Below, one piece after another: positions 16,446 through 25,800 of a stretch of 64,000 bases of DNA; within the stretch, counting starts at the first letter, position 1; every line of letters begins with the position of its first letter. A program made the translations under genes and the position numbers. The stretch is taken from contig JAGOSC010000005.1 of assembly GCA_018062515.1 (NCBI GenBank), positions 1-64,000 of the forward strand, in the 5' to 3' direction. Source of the DNA: Candidatus Omnitrophota bacterium (GTDB lineage: Bacteria > Omnitrophota > Gorgyraeia > Zapsychrales > Zapsychraceae). Under the pieces are notes generated by a model. That model did no database searches, had not been told where the DNA came from, and was given only the letters and a program-made list of their open reading frames with translations.

Positions 16446-18107
16446 ATGACCGTTCATTATAAACCTTCGATCATTTTACTCAGCATTATTGTCCTGGCCG
16501 CTTTTGCCATCCGGATCTCCTATCTAAACGCACTCAAAACCCATCCGCTCCCGATTCTTGCCAATCACGCGGATGAATTTGACCAATCACGCTTTATGAA
16601 TCTTGCTGATAAAATAAGCGCGGGAAAATGGGAAGAGGCAGGTAAATCATTTTTCTCACCCGTCTATTCGATCTTAATAAGTCTGATTTTTTATTTCTTT
16701 GGCCACGATTTTTATAATGTATTTCTTTTTCAAAGCATCATCGCTTGTCTATCGATCATTACGGTTTATAAAACCGCGGAATTAGTATACAACAATCCGA
16801 GGATAGGCATTATTGCCGCATTCCTCATGGCTTTCTACGGGCCACTGATTTATCATGACAGTAAAATTGAGCGAGGCGCTTTAATCGCTTATTTAAATCT
16901 AACAAGCTTTTATTTCCTGGTAAAATTTCTCCAATTTAAAAATAAAATTTTTTTAGTTCTTTCCGGATTTGTGACGGGATTATCCTTCATTATGAGAGAC
17001 AATTTTTTGCCTTTTGTGGTTTTACCGTATCTTTTTATTAACGTGGATAAAAATTTTAAGGATAGAATTCTTTCTTGCGTACTTTTTTTATCAATTTTAG
17101 CTATTCCGATCGGATCCTTAATTATATTGCAAAAAACCTCTGAAAATAAAGGGATATTCACGACTCAAGGTTCTTCAGTTTTTTGGATTGGAAATACTCC
17201 GGATGCGATGGGAATCGGCCTTTACCGGTCACCGATACGGGAAGTTTATGATCAAAAAACCGAAGGAAAAGCATTAAAAACCATCGGTCTTTTTTTAAAT
17301 GAAGTTGTACATAATCCTTCGGTCTATTCAAGATTATATTGGCGTAAAATTCAAATGTATTTCAATGGTTATGAAATTCCCGGCAATTTAAGCTTTGACC
17401 TTTTCCGTGAAGATATAAAAATACTTCGTATAGGATTTGTTACTTTTACTTTTATTTGCCCTTTAGCACTTATGGCGATGTTGATTGGCTGGAAAAAATT
17501 TGCTTATCATCGGCTTTTGGTTCTGTTCACGTTCGTTTTAAGCATGTCGGTCATTGCTTTTCATATTCAGGGACGTTACCGTATTCCTTCCATACCATTT
17601 TTTATTTTATTAGCTGCTTTTACGATTGAATGGTTTATTCAAAAACTCGGCAATAAACAAACACTGAAGCTTATAATTGGAAGCGTAGTGTTCCTTTTAT
17701 TGTTTAATTTCTGTTCTCCCAATGAGAGGATTATAAAAACATACTTCGGGGATAAAGTACGTCCGCTTGATTACGTTAATACCGCCATTGCCTATCATTA
17801 TTTACTTTTAACATATCCAGAGCGGTATCCATCTTCCCAAAAAGCAATCATTTATCAAAAAGTGATTGAATATTTTTCGAAGGCAATCGAAAGCACCCCC
17901 GGTACAGCAAAAAACTTTCGAACGGATCTTTATATCAATAAAGGATTGTTTGAAAAGTTGACCGGCCAAGAAAATGCCGCCGAAAAATCTTTTCAGGAAG
18001 CCTTGAGCCTTAATAAAGGAAAAGAAGACACGATATGGACAAATATCAAGGAAAGATGGCGCGTGTTATCCATTAGCCCTCAAGACACACAATACGTATA
18101 TTTTTAA
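16446..18107 (+). CDS. GT-C-like multi-spanning membrane glycosyltransferase
   Basis: 553 residues with about ten membrane helices followed by a soluble C-terminal part. The layout fits the GT-C superfamily (ArnT/PMT-like), which uses lipid-linked sugars. There is an acidic first periplasmic loop after helix 1 (NHADEFDQSRFMNLADKI), a YGPLIYHDSKIERGALIAY segment (near 135-155) and a conserved HIQGRYRIPSIPFFI helix start near 375. The C-terminus (about 460-540; YINKGLFEKLTGQENAAEKSF) looks like one or two TPR repeats. Donor and acceptor are unknown. Confidence 0.65.
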   Translation: MTVHYKPSIILLSIIVLAAFAIRISYLNALKTHPLPILANHADEFDQSRFMNLADKISAGKWEEAGKSFFSPVYSILISLIFYFFGHDFYNVFLFQSIIACLSIITVYKTAELVYNNPRIGIIAAFLMAFYGPLIYHDSKIERGALIAYLNLTSFYFLVKFLQFKNKIFLVLSGFVTGLSFIMRDNFLPFVVLPYLFINVDKNFKDRILSCVLFLSILAIPIGSLIILQKTSENKGIFTTQGSSVFWIGNTPDAMGIGLYRSPIREVYDQKTEGKALKTIGLFLNEVVHNPSVYSRLYWRKIQMYFNGYEIPGNLSFDLFREDIKILRIGFVTFTFICPLALMAMLIGWKKFAYHRLLVLFTFVLSMSVIAFHIQGRYRIPSIPFFILLAAFTIEWFIQKLGNKQTLKLIIGSVVFLLLFNFCSPNERIIKTYFGDKVRPLDYVNTAIAYHYLLLTYPERYPSSQKAIIYQKVIEYFSKAIESTPGTAKNFRTDLYINKGLFEKLTGQENAAEKSFQEALSLNKGKEDTIWTNIKERWRVLSISPQDTQYVYF

Positions 18108-18234
18108 TAGAAAGATATGCCTACATATATAGGAAATTTTTAATACACATAAAAAATCAATGGAATAACCACCCCGGATATGTTGTAATGAAATTTAGTA
18201 TTTCGAAACCTCCTCATAAAACGGCATATTCAAC

Positions 18235-18714
18235 ATGACAAATCTGTTCGACTTTATTCAATCAACCCTGTATGGAATTTTTCCACATCCGGATATTACC
18301 GGTTTTTATGGAAACAGCCATGTTATTTACTTTGTAATTTACACACAGATCGTTTTACTTACTTTACTCATCAGTTTCTTTAAACCCTTACAAAAATATT
18401 TTGATCCATTTTTAATCTGCTTCTATCACGGCTGGAGAAACTATTTCTTTTCCCTTTTTATTTTCTTTTTTCTTCTGATTTCTTTTACTCAGATCAGCAT
18501 GCATGTTCGGTATTTTTCAAACCGCTATACCCGCCTGGTCAGTTTTGGCCCAGGCTATTTTAATAATTCCACACGCATCAAAAATTTTGCAAATGGATGT
18601 CAGCAATTTTTTGGGAAAGAACGCTTAAAAGGAAAGCTGATCACTGATTTAGACATAACGGATGATCCCGGTATGATTATGCATAAGAATTTGCGTACCA
18701 AGCTTACCCGGTGA
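18235..18714 (+). CDS. Membrane protein, probably truncated by a frameshift
   Basis: 159 residues with two strong hydrophobic helices (about 28-52 and 70-90), then a short soluble region (RLVSFGPGYFNN..). I do not recognise the family. The frame ends at TGA 18712, but coding-like sequence continues in the -1 frame (AYQAYPVINIRAH...DCLVYFYK), and the two halves together read as one protein of about 210 residues. A single lost base near 18687-18700 would explain this. Flanking genes on both sides are GT-C-like, so an envelope role is plausible. Confidence 0.5.
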   Translation: MTNLFDFIQSTLYGIFPHPDITGFYGNSHVIYFVIYTQIVLLTLLISFFKPLQKYFDPFLICFYHGWRNYFFSLFIFFFLLISFTQISMHVRYFSNRYTRLVSFGPGYFNNSTRIKNFANGCQQFFGKERLKGKLITDLDITDDPGMIMHKNLRTKLTR

Positions 18715-18875
18715 TCAATATTCGTGCGCACAATCGGCAGGAACAACCGGATTGCCTCGTCTATTTTTATAAGCTTAATGCCCAACAATTCATTCCAGAT
18801 GGATACGAAATTAAGTATAAATTTGATGAAATAAACATGATCGCGATGAAAAAAGAATCCAATGGAAATCCTTAA
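18711..18875 (+). CDS. Short frame continuing the preceding gene (or a coupled small protein)
   Basis: 54 codons from GTG 18711, which overlaps the TGA of the preceding gene (GTGA). The product is soluble (INIRAHNRQEQPDCLVYFYKL near its start), and its frame is open upstream to 18687. It overlaps the next gene start at 18862 by 14 nt. Two readings are possible: the C-terminal end of the upstream protein after a frameshift (favoured), or a translationally coupled separate small protein. No ribosome-binding site is seen. Confidence 0.4.
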   Translation: MINIRAHNRQEQPDCLVYFYKLNAQQFIPDGYEIKYKFDEINMIAMKKESNGNP

Positions 18876-20223
18876 ACTTATTTACAGCCTATCTTTACCC
18901 TGGTGGATGGGATATCAAATTTTATTCTTGATAGGTGGAAGAAATAAATTAGATTGGACCGTTTCCTCAGCTATTGCTTTCGGGATTGGATTCGGCATTT
19001 TGAGCCAAATCATGCTCATATTAGGTATTTTGAATGTTGAATTTTCCGTTTTTAATATTAGCGCTGTGCTTATTTTTCTAGGAGGAGGGAGCTGGCTGAT
19101 TAAAAAAATAAGAACGTCCGGTAAAGAGGTTATGCCCATTATCCTTCCACATAAATTATTCACCGGCTATGATATTTTAAGTCCGTCCATGATCATTCTG
19201 ATCAAGGCGATTATCGTTTACTATATTGTATACGTATTTTGGAATGCTATCAGTTTTCCTGTATACGAATGGGATTCCGTTTCGACCGCTATTTATAATG
19301 CCAAAGTTATATACTTTGACCGGTCATTAAAATCATTTGAATTTTTAGCTCATCGGGCTTACCCATTGCATATTCCATTTCTGACGGTATGGATTTCCAC
19401 TAATTTAGGATTCTGGACAGAACAAACCTTTAAGATTATTTTTCCATTAACCCTGTGCATGTTTACCGGAGTGTTTTATCAATATTTAGCGTCTCAAACC
19501 AATAAAAACTGGTCGCTGTTGGGTGTTTTTATGCTTTTTTCATCGAACTTGCTTATCTTTCACGCCAGTGCGACTTACCGTGATTTATCACTCATGTTTT
19601 ATAACTGTTCCGCGATTATTTTTTTGCTCATCTGGAAAGATCAAAAACAAGACACATTTCTCATTTTGGCTGCGCTATTTTCCGGATTTGGTACTTTCAT
19701 CAAGCAGGAAGGCACTGCCTATCTTTTAGTACATATTCTGGTTATGTTGACGATATTGATAAAATATAAGACCGAAAATAATAAAGCGAAGGCGGTAAAG
19801 GCGGCAATTTTTTTAATTTTGACTTTAGGAATTTACTCGCTGTTTTTCGGCTATAAAATCCTGAATGGTTATAATACGACGGAGTATTTGAGCTTTAATT
19901 TTTATTCTGCCTTTCAGCAGATTCCATTGATCCTTGTAGCATTTATCAAAGCCCTTTTTTTCACGGCTAATTGGAACATATTGTGGGCGCTTCTCTTTGT
20001 AAGCGCTGCCTTTAATATTAGAAAAATTAAAAACGATTCAAATATTCAGGTATTACTGATCACGATCACTTTATTCTTTGCTTTACTCATGTCTTTGAGT
20101 TTGGTAGTTGAAAAGGGACTCATTATTAATGTCTATAATATCTCAAGAATTTTACTTCATTTTTTCCCACTGTGCCCTTTAGCAATCATTCTTTTGATTA
20201 GTCGCTCCGATGAACAGCCTTGA
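18862..20223 (+). CDS. GT-C-like polytopic membrane protein
   Basis: 453 residues with about eleven hydrophobic segments and hardly any soluble domain. A first-loop acidic motif (FPVYEWDSVSTAIYNAKVIYF, near 138) followed by HRAYPLHIPFLTVWI, and ATYRDLSLMFYN (near 237), fit GT-C glycosyltransferases acting on lipid-linked sugars. No exact family can be assigned. Together with the genes at 16446 and 18235 it forms a small membrane cluster, probably for surface glycosylation. Confidence 0.6.
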   Translation: MEILKLIYSLSLPWWMGYQILFLIGGRNKLDWTVSSAIAFGIGFGILSQIMLILGILNVEFSVFNISAVLIFLGGGSWLIKKIRTSGKEVMPIILPHKLFTGYDILSPSMIILIKAIIVYYIVYVFWNAISFPVYEWDSVSTAIYNAKVIYFDRSLKSFEFLAHRAYPLHIPFLTVWISTNLGFWTEQTFKIIFPLTLCMFTGVFYQYLASQTNKNWSLLGVFMLFSSNLLIFHASATYRDLSLMFYNCSAIIFLLIWKDQKQDTFLILAALFSGFGTFIKQEGTAYLLVHILVMLTILIKYKTENNKAKAVKAAIFLILTLGIYSLFFGYKILNGYNTTEYLSFNFYSAFQQIPLILVAFIKALFFTANWNILWALLFVSAAFNIRKIKNDSNIQVLLITITLFFALLMSLSLVVEKGLIINVYNISRILLHFFPLCPLAIILLISRSDEQP

Positions 20224-20371
20224 TAAAATCTTTATTTATCCGCGCCCAGATAAAGATGATTTATCTTTTAAAAAATCGTTCTTATCTTTTTAGGATAATC
20301 TGCTAAGATAGTTCGTTGTATTTTAGAATAATCGCCACACATAGCATTAACCATAGAGAAAGAGGTCATAT

Positions 20372-20746
20372 ATGCAAAACCCGCTGGTAGTTACCTTTCA
20401 TGATCTTCCGCATTATCCCCAAATTGAAAAACTTATATCCGAAAAATTTGCTAAACTTCAAACTATCAACTCCGACGTGACTAAATGCCATGTCATCCTC
20501 GAAAAATTGAGCAAACATCATCAAAAAGCCAACTCATCGTGCGTGCGCCTCGACCTGAAAGTGCCGCATTTAGATGATATTGTTATTACCGAGAAATGCA
20601 GCGATGACGAAGCGGATCTTGCTTCAAATGTCATCAAAGTTTTTAAACTCGGACAATTGTCAATGCGCGAAGGAATTAAACGTAAGCAAGATCGTCAGCG
20701 CGTCCCACGGCCAAATCTGGTAGAATCTGTCGAGGAACCTGAATAA
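20372..20746 (+). CDS. HPF/RaiA-family ribosome-associated protein
   Basis: 124 residues with the fold of short hibernation-promoting factor/sigma-54 modulation proteins. An N-terminal beta strand (LVVTFHDLPHYPQIEKLISEKF) is followed by a long helix, then strands with VRLDLKVPHLDDIVITEKCSDD and a last helix. Such proteins bind the 30S decoding centre and silence or dimerise ribosomes in slow growth. Similarity is moderate and the strand pattern is the main evidence. AAAGAGG precedes the ATG after 148 nt of AT-rich spacer, in which I see only weak hairpins and no convincing promoter. Confidence 0.65.
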   Translation: MQNPLVVTFHDLPHYPQIEKLISEKFAKLQTINSDVTKCHVILEKLSKHHQKANSSCVRLDLKVPHLDDIVITEKCSDDEADLASNVIKVFKLGQLSMREGIKRKQDRQRVPRPNLVESVEEPE

Positions 20747-20762
20747 AATTACAGATACGAAC

Positions 20763-21080
20763 ATGCGTACAGATTTATCCCGGGAAGAAATCCTTAAATT
20801 CCGTCAAGACCGAACGAATTATATTTACGGCGGAACGGTGTACGCGTGCAAATCGGATCCATACGTCATTCTCCCTAAAAAAATAAAGTGGATGGGATGG
20901 ACCATCAACATGGGGCATCATGACGCCCTTGCAACGTTGATGCTTATTATTTTATGGACGACGATCCCGGTTCTTTTGGTGATTTTCTTGTTTCAAAATG
21001 TACTCGCTATTTTTATCGCCGTTGTTATCGATACAATTTTATTATGTGCGTGGTGTGCCAAGAAGGCCAAGCTCACGTAA
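20763..21080 (+). CDS. Small two-helix membrane protein
   Basis: 105 residues: a polar N-terminal half (FRQDRTNYIYGGTVYACKSDPYVILPKK), then two predicted membrane helices (about 57-77 and 79-98) and a basic end. I do not recognise the family. It sits between the HPF-like gene and slyX with short spacers, so it is likely co-transcribed with them. Confidence 0.5.
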   Translation: MRTDLSREEILKFRQDRTNYIYGGTVYACKSDPYVILPKKIKWMGWTINMGHHDALATLMLIILWTTIPVLLVIFLFQNVLAIFIAVVIDTILLCAWCAKKAKLT

Positions 21081-21110
21081 ATTTTTTTGAATGGAAAAAC
21101 AGACTTTCTT

Positions 21111-21323
21111 ATGGACAACTCATTATTAGAAAAAAAGATTATTGAACTGGAAAAACAAACGGCATTTTTAGACCAATCCGTCGATGAGCTTACCGAAGTA
21201 GTCAATAGTCAGAAGAAATTAATTGATTCCTTAGAAAAGAAGATTGAACAGCTCAGCATGCAGATGAGTGACGAACGTTTGGTTCGTCCGCTGGATGAAG
21301 AAGATAAACCACCGCATTATTGA
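21111..21323 (+). CDS. slyX: SlyX-family protein
   Basis: 70 residues from ATG 21111: an uninterrupted coiled coil (LLEKKIIELEKQTAFLDQSV, then VVNSQKKLIDSLEKKIEQL) ending in a proline/histidine tail DEEDKPPHY, which matches the PPHY tail of SlyX. Function is unknown. A TTG start 24 nt upstream is possible but adds residues not typical of the family. Confidence 0.75.
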   Translation: MDNSLLEKKIIELEKQTAFLDQSVDELTEVVNSQKKLIDSLEKKIEQLSMQMSDERLVRPLDEEDKPPHY

Positions 21324-21332
21324 GAAATTTAT

Positions 21333-22661
21333 ATGACCGTGGATTTCCAAAAAATTAAAAAGTATTTAACAGACGATATCTGGCGCATCCGTAAAAGTCA
21401 ATTGAGTGGACGGCATTCGATGTGGATCAATCAATTACGGATCATGATGTTGGCTGTCCGCCGATTTGACGAGAACGATTGCCAGCTGCGCGCCTCGGCC
21501 TTGACATTTTATTCTTTGTTATCCATTGTTCCCGTCGTGGCCATGGCCTTTGGCATCGCGAAAGGTTTTGGATTTGAAAAACTTTTGGAAACACAGCTGT
21601 ATGAAAAGTTGAGAGGACAAGAAGAAGCTGTTCGTCAAATTCTGGCCTTTTCAAATTCACTTTTACAGAATACACAAGGAGGAGTCATTGCCGGAGTGGG
21701 CGTCGCCATCCTTTTCTATACAGTCATTAAAGTGTTGGGGAATATTGAAAATTCTTTCAACATTATTTGGGGTGTTAAAAAAGCCCGCTCATTCAGCCGT
21801 AAATTCAGCGACTATATGTCGATTATGATGATTTGTCCGATTCTGTTGATCATGTCGAGCAGTTTAACGGTGTTCATGACGAGTCAAGTCACCCTCATCG
21901 TGGCAAAACTATCTTTTTTAGGGCCCGTCGGGGAAATCCTTTTATTATGTCTTAAAATTTTACCCTTTTGTGTGATGTGGGCTGTTTTTACTTTTATCTA
22001 TATATTTTTGCCCAATACAAAAGTTAATTTTAAAGCTGGCCTGGTCGGAGGAATTATTGGAGGAACATTCTACCAACTCGGGCAATGGATTTACATTAAA
22101 TTTCAAGTGGGTGTAGCCAGTTATGGCGCGATTTACGGAAGTTTTGCGGCTCTGCCGCTTTTTTTAATTTGGTTACAAACCAGTTGGCTCATCGTTTTAT
22201 TCGGGGCTGAACTTTCTTTTGCGGAACAAAATGTGGATACATATGAATTTGAACCCGACAGCTTAAAAGCCAGCCGGAAGTTCAAACAAATTGTCGCATT
22301 AGGCATAGCTCAAGTATCCATCAAAAGATTTTATCAAGCTGAAGTTCCTTTAACAGCCAATCAAATCGCCCAATCCCTTGAACTGCCCATACGCTTAGCG
22401 AATCAAGTTATTTTTGAAATGACTGAAGCGGGAATTCTCGCCGAGGTAAAATTCAATGAAGGAAAAATTGTCGCCTATCAGCCCGCCCGGGATATACATC
22501 AATTGACTATCCATCAAGTTTTACGTTTGATGGAAGAGAATGGACTATCCAATATTCCCTATGCGGAAACAGCGGAGATTAAAAAGATCAAAGAATCCTT
22601 GGAATCTTTGTCGAGAAAAATCCAAAGCGCCCCGGAAAATCAGCTCCTCAAAGATATTTAG
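21333..22661 (+). CDS. YihY/BrkB-family inner-membrane protein
   Basis: 442 residues. The YihY core covers about 35-315 with six helices and the signature CQLRASALTFYSLLSIVPVVAMAFG (cut here only for reference) near residue 50, plus GASYGAIYGSFAALPLF-like sequence near 265 and WLIVLFGAELSFAEQ near 290. The C-terminal part (about 325-400; LTANQIAQSLELPIRLANQ) looks like a winged helix, an extension seen in the longer family members. Function of the family is unsettled (early annotation as ribonuclease BN was withdrawn). Confidence 0.88.
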   Translation: MTVDFQKIKKYLTDDIWRIRKSQLSGRHSMWINQLRIMMLAVRRFDENDCQLRASALTFYSLLSIVPVVAMAFGIAKGFGFEKLLETQLYEKLRGQEEAVRQILAFSNSLLQNTQGGVIAGVGVAILFYTVIKVLGNIENSFNIIWGVKKARSFSRKFSDYMSIMMICPILLIMSSSLTVFMTSQVTLIVAKLSFLGPVGEILLLCLKILPFCVMWAVFTFIYIFLPNTKVNFKAGLVGGIIGGTFYQLGQWIYIKFQVGVASYGAIYGSFAALPLFLIWLQTSWLIVLFGAELSFAEQNVDTYEFEPDSLKASRKFKQIVALGIAQVSIKRFYQAEVPLTANQIAQSLELPIRLANQVIFEMTEAGILAEVKFNEGKIVAYQPARDIHQLTIHQVLRLMEENGLSNIPYAETAEIKKIKESLESLSRKIQSAPENQLLKDI

Positions 22662-22701
22662 TTAATTAGTATATCAGTATAGATAATTGTTAAAAATATT
22701 T

Positions 22702-22730
22702 TTGACAATGGATCGACTTTAATGTATACT
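22702..22730 (+). promoter_or_regulatory. Near-consensus sigma70 promoter of the giant-protein operon
   Basis: TTGACA (perfect -35), 17 nt, TATACT (-10, 5/6). Transcription should start near 22737, leaving a leader of about 160 nt before the first giant gene. The leader is T-rich with no recognisable riboswitch or clean terminator hairpin. This is the strongest promoter sequence I see in the window, and the next four genes have gaps of 16, 0 and 6 nt, so one transcript of about 30 kb is implied. Confidence 0.8.
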
Positions 22731-22897
22731 CGTTTCAATTCAATAAGTAGTTCCAAATTCCCCAATCTTTAGAAGTTAAATTTCACCCAACTTTAGTTAA
22801 TTTTATTTTTTGCAGCGCGTCTTTTTTTTGATGCCCTTTATATTTTTTTGTCAAATTTAGATAAAAATTTGTTTAAACTATTGAGAGGAAATGAGTT

Positions 22898-25800
22898 ATG
22901 ATGATTTTTAAAAGAAATAAAAGAAATTTAACCCGAAAAATAACTTCCACCTTTGTCTTATTTTCATTTATTTTCTCATCAATACTACCTCCTCAAGTCT
23001 CGGCGCAGAGCGTATTCCATTTACCTATACCTGGGACCCTGTTTAATGTTACAAATACCTTTAATCCTTTTATCATTCAAGGGCTTACTGTAGATCCGCA
23101 AAATCCTCTTCATTTCAGTTTTATTATTGACACCGGCGACACGCAAACAAACGATCCAGACGCTTTCCGCTTAGAATCTACAAAACTAGTCAAATATTTC
23201 TTAGCATCCTTAACCGTTCCCGAAGATCAAATGTGGGTTAACCTTTCTCCGTATGAAGGCAACCGCATTATTTCGGACACATTTGGTCAAACCGAAATGG
23301 GCCGTGACTTATTAGCTCAAGATTATATTCTCAAACAAATGTCGGCTTCTTTAACGTATTCAGAAGAAGAATTGGGTGAAAAATTTTGGCACAGGGTCCA
23401 CCAACGCGCAAAAAAAGAATACGGCGTTAAAGATATTCCTTTAAATACTTTTAATAAAGTATGGATCATTCCTCAGAAGGCAACCGTTTATGAACATGAC
23501 GGCAGCGCGTATGTCGTCAATAGCCGGTTAAAAGTAATGATGGAAGAAGATTACTTAGCCTTAAACAAAAATATCGGTGAGCAAGCTTTTGGTATGAATA
23601 ATGTCAAGCAAGATGAGGCGGAATCCACGAGTAAAGTTACTTCCGCCATCATTAAAGAAATTATTATCCCGGAACTCGAGAAAGAAGTGAATGAAGGCAG
23701 CCATTTTGCCAATTTGCGTCAAATTTATCAGTCGATGATTTTAGCGACCTGGTACAAAGTGAATTTAAAAGAATCACTTTTAGGAAAAGTTTATATTGAT
23801 CAAAATAAAGTCCAAGGAATTGATTTAAACGACAAAAACGCGAATCAGAAAATTTATGAACAATATTTAGCCGCCTTTAAAAAAGGTGTTTACAACTATA
23901 TTAAGGAAGACTACGATTCAGCCACTCATAAGTCAACACCTCGTCAATATTTCGCCGGCGGATTTGTTCCAAAAACCGAAGATAATGCGACTTTAGCAGA
24001 ATTGATCACACGAGAGAAGACCACTCGTTTAGCCGCTACGGATCAGGCAGCTTTAACTCCGAAAGGAAACCAGATTCGAGCTGATTTCGCTTTATTAGAA
24101 GACTTAACCGATGAAGATGCTCCAAAGGTACAAAAACCGATTGAAAAAATTGAAGACGCGCAGATAGCTGTGGACCCTAATTGGGTTGAGGACTATTTGG
24201 AAAATCTTTTCCCTGAAAACAGCTTTCCTAAACCAGTCAAACAAGAACCAGTCATTATCAGCAAAGAAAGAAAAGAATTAGAAGACGAATTAATCGCCAA
24301 TCGTTCTCAATTCTCGGGCTCTAGAATAAATCGGAATATTAAGGAAAAAACAGGGCTTGACGTTCCCGAGGACACTGTCGATTATTTCGTCGAGCATAGT
24401 GGAACCCTCCCTGGATTAAATCACCGTGCTGACCGTTCCCAGGTTATAGGGCAACTTATCCGCAATCATCGTCCTTATGAAATCTCTAAATTATTTGCCT
24501 TATCAGAATCCAAAAATTTTGAAAGAAAATATTATCCTGCCTGGATCCAAGCTTTATCAAAAATATTTACTTTTTTGAAAGATAAAAATTCAACCATTAA
24601 TACAGAATTAACCGTTCAAGTCAATTTAGACGGAATTCTTTTAATTAAAGACGGCTCGGGAGAAGAACTCAAGGCGTTTCAGAAATTGGATCAATTGCAC
24701 ACGGAAAAAGCTTCCGTCGGTGCACTGGCCCTTCAAATTGTCAAATTATTAACCCATGATTACGACGGTTTGGAACTCACCAACACTAAAGAATTGTCAG
24801 ATGATTTAGTATCCATCTTTAATATTTTCGGAATCAAGCCGACGGTGATTAATGATGCGTGGATGCAAACTGTCCTGGGATACGGAGATTCTTCATTAAA
24901 TCTTCAAGCTCTAAAAGAAGGCGTTGAAGTAACTGAAGCTGATGTCGACACTTATCTTTTCCGTCTGGACACAGAAAAAAGTTTAGCTCGTCAAGCCGGA
25001 GAGACTGTATATCTTTCTACGCGCTCAGAAGCCGTCGCTGAAATGATTAAAGAAAATAAATATGATTCTGCTCTTTTAGCCTCCATCGATGAAAAGGCTT
25101 TAACACCGGAAATTCTTACTGCTTTTGGCGGAAATGTAACGGCCGCACAAACGGTCGTGGCCGAGCGTCTTGAGGCTATGCGCGTCGCTGATCCGAATGC
25201 CACCGTCGAGCAAGCTGTCGCCCGTTTAGCTTGGGAATATAAGCCGCGCGATATTCAAAACGTTTTTCCTGGAGACAACTGGAAATTTATGTTTTTGGCC
25301 GCCAAAGCCGGCATGAAAGCTCCGATTCTTTTATTAGACTTGGAAGACGCAGTTGCGACAACTCGTAAAGAAATTGCCCGCGGTGTTATCGTACAATTGA
25401 TCCGGGCTTTTAAAGGTGAAGGATTAACACAAGATGAATTTGATTTCTTGCAGAAGAACGCGCTTCAGGCTGATGATGAAAAATATCCGATGACTAGTTT
25501 CTTTACACAAAGTCTTGTCGACGGAAAAACTGTTTATACGTTAAATCCTGAAAATCAATTCCATAAAGATCAAATGGTTCTTTTCCGCCCGAATAATTTA
25601 AGAACAAAGTGGTCGGCAGGGGATTATTCTCAAGTTTTTCGTAAAGTCGGTCATTTGGTAGACGGTATTTATATGCCTAAAGTAGAAGGCCCAGAAGATA
25701 TCAAAATCGGCGCGTCTATTTTACGCGCCATTCAGAAAGAACAAAACTGGGTCGTTGGTCGTCACAAAATTTTTGTTTTAACCGAACTTCCCGGCGCTGT

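Noticed and set aside
20224..20371. Terminator plus promoter before the HPF-like gene
   Set aside because: Only weak AT-rich hairpins and poor -35/-10 matches were found; not strong enough to report as features.
22737..22897. Cobalamin or other riboswitch in the leader of the giant operon
   Set aside because: No B12-box-like sequence or well-paired multi-stem structure could be recognised; the leader is mainly T-rich.
22898..23010. Twin-arginine export, which would allow folded cofactor-loaded proteins out
   Set aside because: None of the four signal peptides has an RR-x-FLK-type motif; they look like Sec signals.
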